From assembly GCA_966250385.1 (NCBI GenBank), contig CBINHC010000008.1:144550-208549 (forward strand): a stretch of 64,000 bases of DNA, in the 5' to 3' direction. Below are positions 16,867-24,787 of the stretch, in pieces. Numbering within the stretch: position 1 is the first letter of the stretch; every line of letters begins with the position of its first letter. This DNA is from DASWTL01 sp966250385. GTDB taxonomy: Bacteria; Bacteroidota; Bacteroidia; Sphingobacteriales; Sphingobacteriaceae. Under the pieces are notes generated by a model that worked only from the letters and a program-made list of their open reading frames with translations, was not told where the DNA came from and did not search any database. Position numbers and translations under genes: made by a program.

Positions 16867-17742
16867 TTAATTCTTTAAAACTGTTTTCCTGAATTCCTCA
16901 GGTGACATTCCGGCCTGCTTTCTGAAAAACTTACTGAAGTTCGAGTTATCCGAAAACCGGAGCTGATAACCAATTTCCGCGATGGTCAGATCCTGATTAA
17001 TAAGCAGTCGCTTGGCCTCCAGGGCGACCCGGTTCCGTATCAGCTGCCCGGCAGAGCAGCCCAGCAGGTCGGTGCAGAGGGAGTTCAGGTGATTCGGTGT
17101 AATATAAAGCAGTTCAGCATATTCCCGAGGGAGTCTGAGGTCTTTGTAGTGCAATTCCAGTAAATCCTGAAAATTGCTCAGCAGCCTGCGGTTATACGAA
17201 AACGGCTGCTGGTCTCCGTCTTCCGGGAGCTCGCGCGACAACATGATAAAGGTCTTCAGCAGCAATACCCGCAGGTAGTCGGACCGGAACGGCTGACCGG
17301 ATTCCCCTTCCTTCAGGATTTCTTCCAGCGTACGGATAATCTCCGCCCGGTTTGGTTCCTTCACTGTAAAGACCGAGTCGCTCCGCCCCGGCTGAAAAAA
17401 CGGAAAATTCCGCAGATAATCCTGCTTCAACAGGAAGGACTGAAAGAACTCTTCAGAAAAGTTGACCACGTAGCCGTCAGGGTCCGATAAAAAACTCCAG
17501 CTGTGCACCTGCCCGGGAATCATGAAATAGATCTGGAACGGCTCGACGGGATACGTCTCGAAGTCTATCGAATGGGTTCCGCTTCCCTGCGTAAAAAAAA
17601 CCAGGTGAAAGAAACTGTGCCGGTGAGCGGAATGCAGATTCCGGTGTTTTTCAGCATAAGGCAGGAAGCGGCTTACCAGGAGGTCCTTTTCTTTGAGCTC
17701 TGTAATGGTAGTAAGATGATAGACAGGAATGCCGTTCTTCAT
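16867..17742 (-). CDS. AraC family transcriptional regulator
   Basis: 291 residues. The N-terminal ~150 residues form a cupin-like sensor domain (HRHSFFHLVFFTQGSGTH, then FMIPGQVHSWSF), and the C-terminal ~100 residues carry two helix-turn-helix units (ITPNHLNSLCTDLLGCSAGQL and TIAEIGYQLRFSDNSNFSKF, the AraC signature). Cupin-type AraC proteins usually bind a small molecule and activate genes nearby; candidate targets are DUF983 downstream or the divergent methyltransferase gene at 17879. A TAAATTTG box ends seven bases from its start codon. Confidence 0.9.
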   Translation of the reverse strand: MKNGIPVYHLTTITELKEKDLLVSRFLPYAEKHRNLHSAHRHSFFHLVFFTQGSGTHSIDFETYPVEPFQIYFMIPGQVHSWSFLSDPDGYVVNFSEEFFQSFLLKQDYLRNFPFFQPGRSDSVFTVKEPNRAEIIRTLEEILKEGESGQPFRSDYLRVLLLKTFIMLSRELPEDGDQQPFSYNRRLLSNFQDLLELHYKDLRLPREYAELLYITPNHLNSLCTDLLGCSAGQLIRNRVALEAKRLLINQDLTIAEIGYQLRFSDNSNFSKFFRKQAGMSPEEFRKTVLKN

Positions 17743-17749
17743 TCTGATA

Positions 17750-17757
17750 CAAATTTA
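17750..17757 (-). promoter_or_regulatory. Candidate -7 promoter box (TAAATTTG) for AraC regulator
   Basis: Exact TAnnTTTG match on the minus strand, seven bases from the ATG at 17742. Same sequence as the box before the tRNA at 50646. Confidence 0.5.
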
Positions 17758-17878
17758 CGGGTTCCTTTCCAATGGTTTATGGTAACTTTTACGTTTTGGA
17801 TGGTTTGTTTACCCAAAATTTGCAACCAGTCTCGTCATATCGAGCGATTGCAACCGTTATAAAGAAAAAACCCGTCGT

Positions 17879-18565
17879 ATGAAGGTCATTTTCCCGCTGC
17901 TCCTCCTCGGACTGTTCGCCCGGGCGGATGCCCAGGGTTACCGGGAAGAGCGGGACCGAATGGTAGAATCGCAGATAGTAGCCCGGGGCGTCAGGCATCC
18001 TGCTACCCTTGCAGCCATGAGAAAGGTGGAACGGCACCTGTTTGTTCCGGCATCCTACAGGAAATATGCATATGAGGATACGGCGTTGCCCATCGGCTAT
18101 GACCAGACTATTTCACAGCCCTATATCGTGGCCCTGATGACCGGCCTGGTCAGACCGGAGGCGGGAGACCGCATCCTGGAGATCGGAACCGGATCCGGAT
18201 ACCAGGCGGCGGTCCTTGCTGAGATTGCCGATTCCGTTTTTACCATCGAGATCGTAGAGGAGCTGGCAGGCAGGACGAATGCCCTGCTGAAAAAGCTGGG
18301 ATACAACAATATCCATCAGGTTACCGGAGACGGGTACGGGGGGCTGCCCGAAGAAGCGCCATTTGATGCGATCCTGGTTACAGCTGCCGCCGGCTCGATT
18401 CCGCCTGCCCTGATCGCCCAGCTGAAAGAGGGGGGCCGGATGGTCATTCCGCTAGGTTCCCCTGGAACGGTTCAGGAACTGAAGCTCGTGGAAAAAAGAA
18501 AGGGCAGGGTCGTAACAACCAGCATCGCAGAGGTTCGCTTTGTTCCCTTTACCCGACAAAACTGA
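17879..18565 (+). CDS. Protein-L-isoaspartate O-methyltransferase family, exported form
   Basis: 228 residues. After a signal peptide (MKVIFPLLLLGLFARADAQG) the protein is a complete PCMT domain: MVESQIVARGV, HLFVPASYRKYAYEDTALPIG, the SAM-binding ILEIGTGSGYQAAVLAE, and a C-terminal FVPFTRQ. PCMT transfers a methyl group from S-adenosylmethionine to isoaspartyl residues, starting their repair. An exported copy is odd because SAM is cytosolic; a lipid- or membrane-tethered version, or an uncleaved signal anchor facing inward, are alternatives. Family is certain, location is inferred. Confidence 0.88.
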   Translation: MKVIFPLLLLGLFARADAQGYREERDRMVESQIVARGVRHPATLAAMRKVERHLFVPASYRKYAYEDTALPIGYDQTISQPYIVALMTGLVRPEAGDRILEIGTGSGYQAAVLAEIADSVFTIEIVEELAGRTNALLKKLGYNNIHQVTGDGYGGLPEEAPFDAILVTAAAGSIPPALIAQLKEGGRMVIPLGSPGTVQELKLVEKRKGRVVTTSIAEVRFVPFTRQN

Positions 18566-18588
18566 CCCGACATGATCCTGTATACCCG

Positions 18589-20286
18589 TCAGATATTTCC
18601 GCGCCGCAATTCCCGCACGGCATAGTCACATGCCCGCGCCGTTAATGCCATATAGGTTAACGAAGGATTGACGCATGATCCGGAAACCATACCGGACCCG
18701 TCGGTAATGAAGACGTTTTTTACCCCGTGCATCTGGTTGAAGCCGTTCAGCACCGAGGTCCTGGGGTCCCTGCCCATCCGGGCCGTCCCCATTTCATGGT
18801 TGGCGTTGCCCGGAAACGAGATTTCGTTCCGCACACTGATATCCGAGTAGCCCGCCGCCTCAAGCATTTCCTTCGCCATCTCGCCCATTTCCCTGTTCAT
18901 AGCCTTCTCATTATCGCGGAACCGACAGTCTGCAACAACCAGTGGCCTGCCCCATTGGTCTTTCTTAGCGGGATCCAGCGTAATACGGTTATCACTATAG
19001 GGAAGGCATTCTCCGAATCCATACAGCGAGATACCCCAGGATCCCGGCTCGCTCATCGCCTCCTTCAAAGGGGCTCCGATGGAGTCCGCCGAAGTTCCGC
19101 GGCGCCTGTAGGCTCCGCCGCCCAGGTGATAGCCCCTGAGGAAGCCTGCGTCCTTACCGTTTACATTTCTGAACCGAGGTATGTAGATCGGTGCCGGTCT
19201 GCGGCCGTAGTAGTATTGATCCTCGAAACCCTCCACGCTCGCCGTAGCTGAAAGACCCTTGTGATGATCCATCAGGTTCCGGCCTACCTGGTCGCTGTCA
19301 TTCCCAAGACCGTTTGGAAAGCGCCCGGAGGCCGAATTCAACAGGATCGCGGCAGTGGCGACCGTTGATGCATTCAGAAAAATGATCCGTGCAAAAAACT
19401 CGGATACGGCACCGGTTTCCGTGTCAATGACCTCAATCCCTGTGGCGCGCTCCTTTTTTTCGTCATAGAGCACGCTGTTGACCAGCGAATGCGGCCTGAG
19501 CGTCAGATTACCTGTGGCGTATGCCGCCGGCATGGTACTGGCATTGGTACTGAAATACGCGCCGTAGGGACATCCGCGGTGGCAAAGATCGCGGGCCATA
19601 CACTGGCCGCGGCCCTTCACCGGCCGGGTCAGGTTCGCCGTACGGCCCATAATGACCCTCCGGTCGGGAAAGGTACCTTCGATCTTCTCCTTGAAGTGTT
19701 TTTCCACCGCGTTCATTTCGAAAGGCGGCTGGAAGATGCCATCCGGCAGGTGCGGAATCCGCTCCGCCTGGCCGCTGACGCCGATAAAGCGCTCTGCGTA
19801 ATCATACCAGGGGGCCAGGTCCTTATACCGGATCGGCCAGTCCACCCCGTGACCGTCTTTCAGATTGGCCTCAAAGTCCAGGTCGCTCCACCGGTAGACC
19901 TGCCGGGCCCAAAGGAGTGACCGGCCGCCGACAATATCCCCCCTGATCCAGTCGAACCGCTTGTTCTCAACGTAGGGATTCTCCTGATCATTGATGTAGT
20001 AGTGCTTGTTGTCTTCCCGCAGGGAATAATGCCGGCTCTGGACAAACCATTTTTCCCGGTCCTGCGGGGTCAGGCGGTTCCGGTATGTAAGATCCCACGG
20101 ATCCTTGGTCGCCGTCGGGTATTCCGGATGCACCACATTCCGTCCGCGCTCCAGGAGCAGTACTTTCAGACCCTTCTCGCATAACTCTTTGGCAGCCCAC
20201 CCGCCGCTGATCCCTGACCCGACAATAATGGCGTCATATGTATGCTGGTCCTTCCCGTTGGTATTCAGGTTGATATTTTCAGTCAT
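18589..20286 (-). CDS. GMC family FAD-dependent oxidoreductase
   Basis: 565 residues. The FAD-binding motif is near the N-terminus (IVGSGISGGWAAKELCEKG), with RGDIVGGRSLLWARQ as the second flavin-contact segment, a cysteine-rich stretch (CMARDLCHRGCPYGAYFS) resembling gluconate- and fructose-dehydrogenase large subunits, and the catalytic His in ANHEMGTARMG, followed by SCVNPSLTYMALTARA. Such enzymes oxidise sugar or polyol hydroxyls. It lies 21 bases downstream of the secreted TIM-barrel isomerase gene, an arrangement seen in sugar 3-keto oxidation loci; the usual small subunit is not seen here. Confidence 0.88.
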   Translation of the reverse strand: MTENINLNTNGKDQHTYDAIIVGSGISGGWAAKELCEKGLKVLLLERGRNVVHPEYPTATKDPWDLTYRNRLTPQDREKWFVQSRHYSLREDNKHYYINDQENPYVENKRFDWIRGDIVGGRSLLWARQVYRWSDLDFEANLKDGHGVDWPIRYKDLAPWYDYAERFIGVSGQAERIPHLPDGIFQPPFEMNAVEKHFKEKIEGTFPDRRVIMGRTANLTRPVKGRGQCMARDLCHRGCPYGAYFSTNASTMPAAYATGNLTLRPHSLVNSVLYDEKKERATGIEVIDTETGAVSEFFARIIFLNASTVATAAILLNSASGRFPNGLGNDSDQVGRNLMDHHKGLSATASVEGFEDQYYYGRRPAPIYIPRFRNVNGKDAGFLRGYHLGGGAYRRRGTSADSIGAPLKEAMSEPGSWGISLYGFGECLPYSDNRITLDPAKKDQWGRPLVVADCRFRDNEKAMNREMGEMAKEMLEAAGYSDISVRNEISFPGNANHEMGTARMGRDPRTSVLNGFNQMHGVKNVFITDGSGMVSGSCVNPSLTYMALTARACDYAVRELRRGNI

Positions 20287-20307
20287 CGTTCTTTCGTTTG
20301 GATGAGA

Positions 20308-21225
20308 TTATAATCGCTTCAGAATCGTTTGCATGGCTTTCGGAAAATGCGCCATGGCCACCTCGGGCGCCCCCAGTTCCGGGTGCCATAGTTTCTCCCA
20401 TTCAAAGCTGAAAAAACCGGTGTAGCCGCCGCGGACGAGTTCAGTGATTGCGCCTGCCACGGGCACCTCACCTTCCCCCAGCAGGGTATAGCTTGGTTTT
20501 CCCGCAACGATCCGGGCATCCTTTATGTGCGTATGACGGATGTGTTTCCGAAGCTTCCGGTAGACTTCTGCAGGATTCTCACGGGTGATTGTCCACATAT
20601 TGGTGACGTCCCAGACCAGACCCGCATGCGGATGATCAGCGGCCGTCATTACGCTGACCAGATCGTCTGAACAGACCAGGTCGCCGTGGGTTTCCAGCAA
20701 GACCGTAGTCCCGGTGCCCTGCGCATGTTCAGCCAGTTCGAGCAACCCGCCGGATATCAGGTCCATGGTTTGCTCCTTATCCTGATCTTTCGGGAGATTA
20801 TTCGGAAATACCCGTACGTACGGACAGCCGATCGCGCCGGCCAGATCAAGGAACCTGCGGCCCTCATCCAGATTTTTCTTACGTTCGGCCGCCCCGGCGA
20901 CGTGCAGGTTGGCTGAGGAACCCAGGCCTACAAATTGCAGCCCTTTGTTTTTCATGAGCCCCAGGGTCTCTTTCATCCGTTGGGGAGTGCTGAACTCAGG
21001 GCATCTGGTCAGGTCCATTTCCCGGTTCAGCCCCCGGAGTTCCAGCCCCTGGTAGCCGTTGGCAGCCGCAAAACCGGCCATTTGCTGCAGCGACCAGTCT
21101 GGGCAACCCAGCGAGGAGAACGCCAGCTTCGGCCTGTATGTCTTGTTGTCAAAGGATAGGGAGACCAGCGCTCCGGCAAGCAGCAGTGCGGAGGACTGCA
21201 AAAATTCACGGCGGTTATGTTTCAT
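20308..21225 (-). CDS. Sugar phosphate isomerase/epimerase-like TIM-barrel protein with twin-arginine signal
   Basis: 305 residues from the ATG at 21225, chosen because it gives a Tat-type signal (MKHNRREFLQSSALLLAGAL with the RR pair). The rest matches the xylose-isomerase-like AP endonuclease 2 family: FSSLGCPDWSL, YQGLELRGL, TVLLETHGDLVCS, GLVWDVTNMW and FSFEWEKLW. Metal-binding Glu, Asp and His residues are present at those sites. Probably a periplasmic sugar or keto-sugar isomerase, hydrolase or lyase, upstream of the GMC oxidoreductase in one transcript. Confidence 0.82.
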   Translation of the reverse strand: MKHNRREFLQSSALLLAGALVSLSFDNKTYRPKLAFSSLGCPDWSLQQMAGFAAANGYQGLELRGLNREMDLTRCPEFSTPQRMKETLGLMKNKGLQFVGLGSSANLHVAGAAERKKNLDEGRRFLDLAGAIGCPYVRVFPNNLPKDQDKEQTMDLISGGLLELAEHAQGTGTTVLLETHGDLVCSDDLVSVMTAADHPHAGLVWDVTNMWTITRENPAEVYRKLRKHIRHTHIKDARIVAGKPSYTLLGEGEVPVAGAITELVRGGYTGFFSFEWEKLWHPELGAPEVAMAHFPKAMQTILKRL

Positions 21226-21415
21226 GCAGGGTGTCTTTTTGTCCGGAGTGCCAACATCCCCCCTGTCGCTGATCACCGCACTCGCGTCCTAATATACAAA
21301 GTTCATCGCATACCGGCTGTGTTTCCTTACACAACCGGATCCCGTGGGTTCCCGCCATGATCGCCCCCGGCTTTACCAGAGAATTATTAATATTTCCGGG
21401 ACGCCATTTGATCGC

Positions 21416-21423
21416 TATCTTTA
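21416..21423 (+). promoter_or_regulatory. Candidate -7 promoter element (TATCTTTA)
   Basis: Ends 27 bases before the start codon at 21451. The same eight bases occur at a similar distance before the genes at 24788 and 42747, which supports a promoter role. Confidence 0.45.
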
Positions 21424-21450
21424 GGCAGGAGAACAACCTCCGGAAACCTT

Positions 21451-21810
21451 ATGCAGGAAATCAGATCGATCAGACCATTTATCGGCGCGCGTGATTACGG
21501 GCAATCCCGGGCTTTTTACCTTGACCTGGGTTTCAGCGAATCCGTGATCTCCCCGACCATGTCGCTTTTTTCGCTGGACGGTACTGCGTTCTACCTTCAG
21601 GACTATTTCGTCGAGGACTGGATCAGCAATACGATGATGCTGCTGGAGGTCGCACATGTGGAACAATTCTGGCAGTTCCTGACAGGGCTGAATCTCGGGG
21701 ATAAATATCCCGGAATCCGGCTGATCCCCATCCGGCAGAATGACTGGGGCGATGAATGCATGCTGATCGACCCGTCAGGCGTACTGTGGCATTTCGCGGA
21801 GTTCCGCTGA
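21451..21810 (+). CDS. VOC family protein (bleomycin-resistance-like)
   Basis: A 119-residue protein with the beta-alpha-beta-beta-beta repeat of the VOC fold: IRPFIGARDYGQSRAFYLDLGF at the N-terminus, ALFYLQDYFVEDW-like middle strand, and a C-terminal DECMLIDPSGVLWHFAEF. Proteins of this shape bind small hydrophobic or glycopeptide molecules or act as metal enzymes. No partner genes are evident; the neighbours are transcribed the opposite way. Confidence 0.75.
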   Translation: MQEIRSIRPFIGARDYGQSRAFYLDLGFSESVISPTMSLFSLDGTAFYLQDYFVEDWISNTMMLLEVAHVEQFWQFLTGLNLGDKYPGIRLIPIRQNDWGDECMLIDPSGVLWHFAEFR

Positions 21811-21826
21811 TATGACCGGGCCGGAT

Positions 21827-22207
21827 TCAGCTCAACCGACAAAGCAGGTAAGGCAACAGGAAAAGGAAGACCAGAAATAGCGGCCAGAGATGACCGGCAG
21901 CCCGGTTATACTGCCCGATCAGCTGCTTCCAGGACCGCCTGAGAAGCTTACCCAGCGAAAACTCGAAAACGACGGTTAATACCGCCCAGTAGGTACCGGC
22001 GGTCCATGCCTCTGCGGCGGTCCGGATGTCCAGGAACCGGAAAACCCAGACCCCGTATAATCCGCATAATAACATCAGCGTCAGTGTAGATACCTGGTGG
22101 GCCCTGATGTCGCTGAACCTCTTGCTGAGGACCCGTTCCCGGAAGGCCGCATTCAGGAAAGCGAGGGCGATCATGGGAAGCCAGGATGAAACGAAGGAAT
22201 TCTCCAT
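21827..22207 (-). CDS. Small four-helix membrane protein, unknown function
   Basis: 126 residues with about four hydrophobic segments (WLPMIALAFLNAAF, LTLMLLCGLYGVWVFRF, WAVLTVVFEFSLG, LWPLFLVFLFLLPYLL). Charged loops contain FRERVLSKRFSDIRAHQ. I recognise no family with confidence; similar short proteins are annotated only as hypothetical. It is 72 bases downstream of the DUF3307 gene on the same strand and may belong to that transcript. Confidence 0.65.
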   Translation of the reverse strand: MENSFVSSWLPMIALAFLNAAFRERVLSKRFSDIRAHQVSTLTLMLLCGLYGVWVFRFLDIRTAAEAWTAGTYWAVLTVVFEFSLGKLLRRSWKQLIGQYNRAAGHLWPLFLVFLFLLPYLLCRLS

Positions 22208-22279
22208 ATTTCACGTCAATAAACGTCCCTTTACAAGGGAACAGAACGTTTGCAAAAAAAACATGTCCGCCGGGTGCGC

Positions 22280-23074
22280 CTACATCTCCTTCAGGAGCAA
22301 CAGCAATCCCAGCCCGGTCATGATGGTAATGCCGAAACTCAGCAGCGTCCCGATGAGGATATATTCCGTTTTTTTGTGTTCCCTGTCATCCTTCAGATCC
22401 CCGATCCGGAGAATGGACTTGGCGGCCAGCAGGAAGCCGATGGCTTCAAAACTTCCAATCAGGATGAAACTGAGCGTCAGCACCCGTTCAATGACCCCGA
22501 TCCACGAACCGGCCTTAGGCAGGCCCCCCGCCCCCGCTGTAACGGTTCCCGTTGCCTGTTCAGAACCGCTCAGAATCTCCTCGTACCATCTTCGGACCAG
22601 CTTACCGATCAGCATTCCGGTCGGCGTCGTCAGGACCAGGTAGGCCAAAAGAATCAGCCACCAGCGATCGGGTACCGTAAAACTGTCGATCACACCGCTT
22701 TGGCCCGTGGCGACCAGCCATACGACGAGTATCACGATCAGGTGCAGGACCTGGTCGACCACAAACGTCCAGATATTCCAGCCCGGATGCTTTCCCGCCG
22801 TTTTTTCCGGAACAAGCCTGCTCAGCCGTATTTCCGCTCCGGCTTTCAGCATGTCGATCAGTCCATGGGCCGTCAGGATCACGACGACCATAAGCCAGTC
22901 GACGTCAAAAAGAAAGACGACCAGGATGCATGCCAGGTGAATGAGTATGTGATACACCAGGGCCAGGTTGAACAGGCTTTTCCTGCGCTTTTCGACGATC
23001 CGTGAAGGCTGCAGCAGGAAGTCGCCTGCGAAATGTGCGATCAGGAATTTAAAAAGTATGGGAAGTGCGGTCAT
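22280..23074 (-). CDS. DUF3307 family membrane protein
   Basis: 264 residues with about six to seven membrane helices. The N-terminal HFAGDFLLQPSRIVEKR followed by YHILIHLACILVVF and TAHGLIDMLK matches DUF3307. Members are inner-membrane proteins of unknown activity often encoded next to SatD-like genes, as here: its start codon overlaps the end of the SatD-like gene (23049) by 26 bases, implying translational coupling. The pair's function is unknown. Confidence 0.85.
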   Translation of the reverse strand: MTALPILFKFLIAHFAGDFLLQPSRIVEKRRKSLFNLALVYHILIHLACILVVFLFDVDWLMVVVILTAHGLIDMLKAGAEIRLSRLVPEKTAGKHPGWNIWTFVVDQVLHLIVILVVWLVATGQSGVIDSFTVPDRWWLILLAYLVLTTPTGMLIGKLVRRWYEEILSGSEQATGTVTAGAGGLPKAGSWIGVIERVLTLSFILIGSFEAIGFLLAAKSILRIGDLKDDREHKKTEYILIGTLLSFGITIMTGLGLLLLLKEM

Positions 23075-23711
23075 GTACGAGGGTTTGCAGGGTTAATCTG
23101 AAGTTCTTGTCCGCGTGTTCCAGCAAGGGAATTCTGGCGGTATGGAGTCTTTTGTTGACTGCGGGCTGACTGATACCCAGCCTTTCGGCCAGTTCCTCCT
23201 GGTTATGTCTGCCGAACCAGTGGAAACAGGCGGTATCAGCGGAAGCGTCCGACCAGCCTGCCACGATATCGTCGATGAATCGCAGAACGGTATCCGCAAG
23301 AGGATCAAAAATCCGGAAATCCGACTGGATCGCCAGATGATATTTTTTCTCCTGCAGTTCATCCAGTTTCCTGCCCGAATAGACAAATGCTGTTCCTTCA
23401 GACTCGCCGGGTCGGTCTCTCAATTTACTGATCTCCCCTATTCCGATGGCTATTTTTGCGTCAAAACGGCTCCGGAAGTCGGGGAAGTAGACTTTGGATC
23501 GTAAACCTGCCCTGATACAAACGGCCAGCAAAAGCGCAGTTTCAGGATTTCCCGTGATGCACTGAAAACTATCCCCTCGATAGATCTCCCAGCTGTTTCC
23601 TTTCAGGCCGAACACCCGCGATACCTCAGCAAATACCTGCTGAAGCTTGTCCAGGAACCCCGGATGCGCGGTCGAATTGATGATGTCTCCGGTAATAACG
23701 GCGTTAATCAT
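23049..23711 (-). CDS. SatD-like protein with C-terminal helix-turn-helix
   Basis: 220 residues. The N-terminal ~150 residues match the SatD family (MINAVITGDIINST, then EIYRGDSFQC and RSRFDAKIAIGIG), a cyclase-like fold without the usual catalytic set. The last ~60 residues hold a DNA-binding helix-turn-helix (LAERLGISQPAVNKRLHTA). It may therefore regulate its own operon; three GGTTATA half sites just upstream (23725-23760) are plausible targets (inference). Coupled to DUF3307 by a 26-base overlap. Confidence 0.8.
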   Translation of the reverse strand: MINAVITGDIINSTAHPGFLDKLQQVFAEVSRVFGLKGNSWEIYRGDSFQCITGNPETALLLAVCIRAGLRSKVYFPDFRSRFDAKIAIGIGEISKLRDRPGESEGTAFVYSGRKLDELQEKKYHLAIQSDFRIFDPLADTVLRFIDDIVAGWSDASADTACFHWFGRHNQEELAERLGISQPAVNKRLHTARIPLLEHADKNFRLTLQTLVHDRTSHTF

Positions 23712-23724
23712 AGTTGTGCTCTGT

Positions 23725-23760
23725 GGTTATAATCGATAAATATAACCAAAAGAGGTTATA
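23725..23760. promoter_or_regulatory. Three GGTTATA half sites, candidate operator
   Basis: GGTTATA at 23725-23731, its inverse TATAACC at 23741-23747, and GGTTATA at 23754-23760. The last two make an inverted repeat with a 6-base spacer; the first two make another with a 9-base spacer. They begin 14 bases upstream of the SatD-like start codon, in its promoter region, and probably bind a dimeric regulator, possibly the SatD-like protein itself. Confidence 0.55.
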
Positions 23761-23867
23761 ATGCAAAAAAATAAGTACCCTATTATTCGGTTCGTCCGGA
23801 CCGAATTTTCACTTCAGAACTCCGGACGCTCTTTGTTTCGTAACTTACATTAAAAAGCAGTATCACC

Positions 23868-24671
23868 ATGACCCTTCAACAAGAAAACGTCCCTGTCCGC
23901 CGGGATGGTTACGCGCCCGTTAACGGCCTGAATCTCTATTACGAAATTTCCGGAAGCGGAAAGCCCTTGGTCCTGATCCACGGCGGCGGATCCACCATCG
24001 GCACCACCTTTGGACGGGTGCTGCCCCTATTTGAAGCAAAGCACCGGGTATTAGCCCTCGAGCTGCAGGCGCACGGACACACCGGCGACCGCGAAACTCC
24101 GCTCAGTTTCGAGCAGGATGCTGACGACGTTGCAGGCGTCATGAAATTCCTGGGAATTGAAAAAGCGGATATCTTCGGATTCAGTAACGGTGGAACCACC
24201 GCATTGCAGCTTGCTGTCAGGCATCCGGATATGGTCGATAGACTCATCGTCGGATCCGCCTTTTCCAAACGTACCGGGAGCTATCCGCAATTCTGGGATT
24301 TTATCGGGAAGGCCACCTTTGCAGATATGCCACAGGAACTAAAGCAGGCATTCCTGGAGATCAATCCAAGCGAAGCGGACCTGATCCGGATGCATGACCG
24401 CGATCTGGCCCGGATGCATGCGTTTCCGGATATTCCCGACGACTCCCTGCGATCGGTCCGCGCAGAAACGCTGATCCTTTCGGGCGACCGCGACGTCCTT
24501 ACGCCGGAACACGCCATTGAGCTTACCCGGCTGATCCCCGGTGCCCGGCTGATGATCCTTCCGGGCGGGCACGGTGACTATCTGGGAGAAATAACCACGC
24601 TCCAAGGCGGCAACAGGTCCTATCAGCACGCTGCGGCCCTGATCAGCCACTTCCTGCGGAACGACTCCTGA
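23868..24671 (+). CDS. Alpha/beta hydrolase
   Basis: 267 residues with the alpha/beta-hydrolase order: oxyanion region LVLIHGGGS, nucleophile elbow GFSNGG (serine near residue 107), acid residue region LSGDRDVLTPEH and catalytic histidine in LPGGHGDYL. No signal peptide. Enzymes of this kind hydrolyse esters, lactones, epoxides or haloalkanes; nothing indicates the substrate. Alone on its strand before the MATE transporter. Confidence 0.88.
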   Translation: MTLQQENVPVRRDGYAPVNGLNLYYEISGSGKPLVLIHGGGSTIGTTFGRVLPLFEAKHRVLALELQAHGHTGDRETPLSFEQDADDVAGVMKFLGIEKADIFGFSNGGTTALQLAVRHPDMVDRLIVGSAFSKRTGSYPQFWDFIGKATFADMPQELKQAFLEINPSEADLIRMHDRDLARMHAFPDIPDDSLRSVRAETLILSGDRDVLTPEHAIELTRLIPGARLMILPGGHGDYLGEITTLQGGNRSYQHAAALISHFLRNDS

Positions 24672-24751
24672 AGGGCCCGGTTAGTCCCCGAACGTCGGAA
24701 CCCACCTGTTTTTTGTCCGGATCGACCGCCATTCAGCTCAAACATCCTGAT

Positions 24752-24759
24752 TATCTTTA
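24752..24759 (+). promoter_or_regulatory. Candidate -7 promoter element (TATCTTTA)
   Basis: Ends 28 bases before the MATE transporter start codon; same motif and spacing as at 21416 and 42705. Confidence 0.45.
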
Positions 24760-24787
24760 GGATTATACCTGAGATAAACCGAAGACG

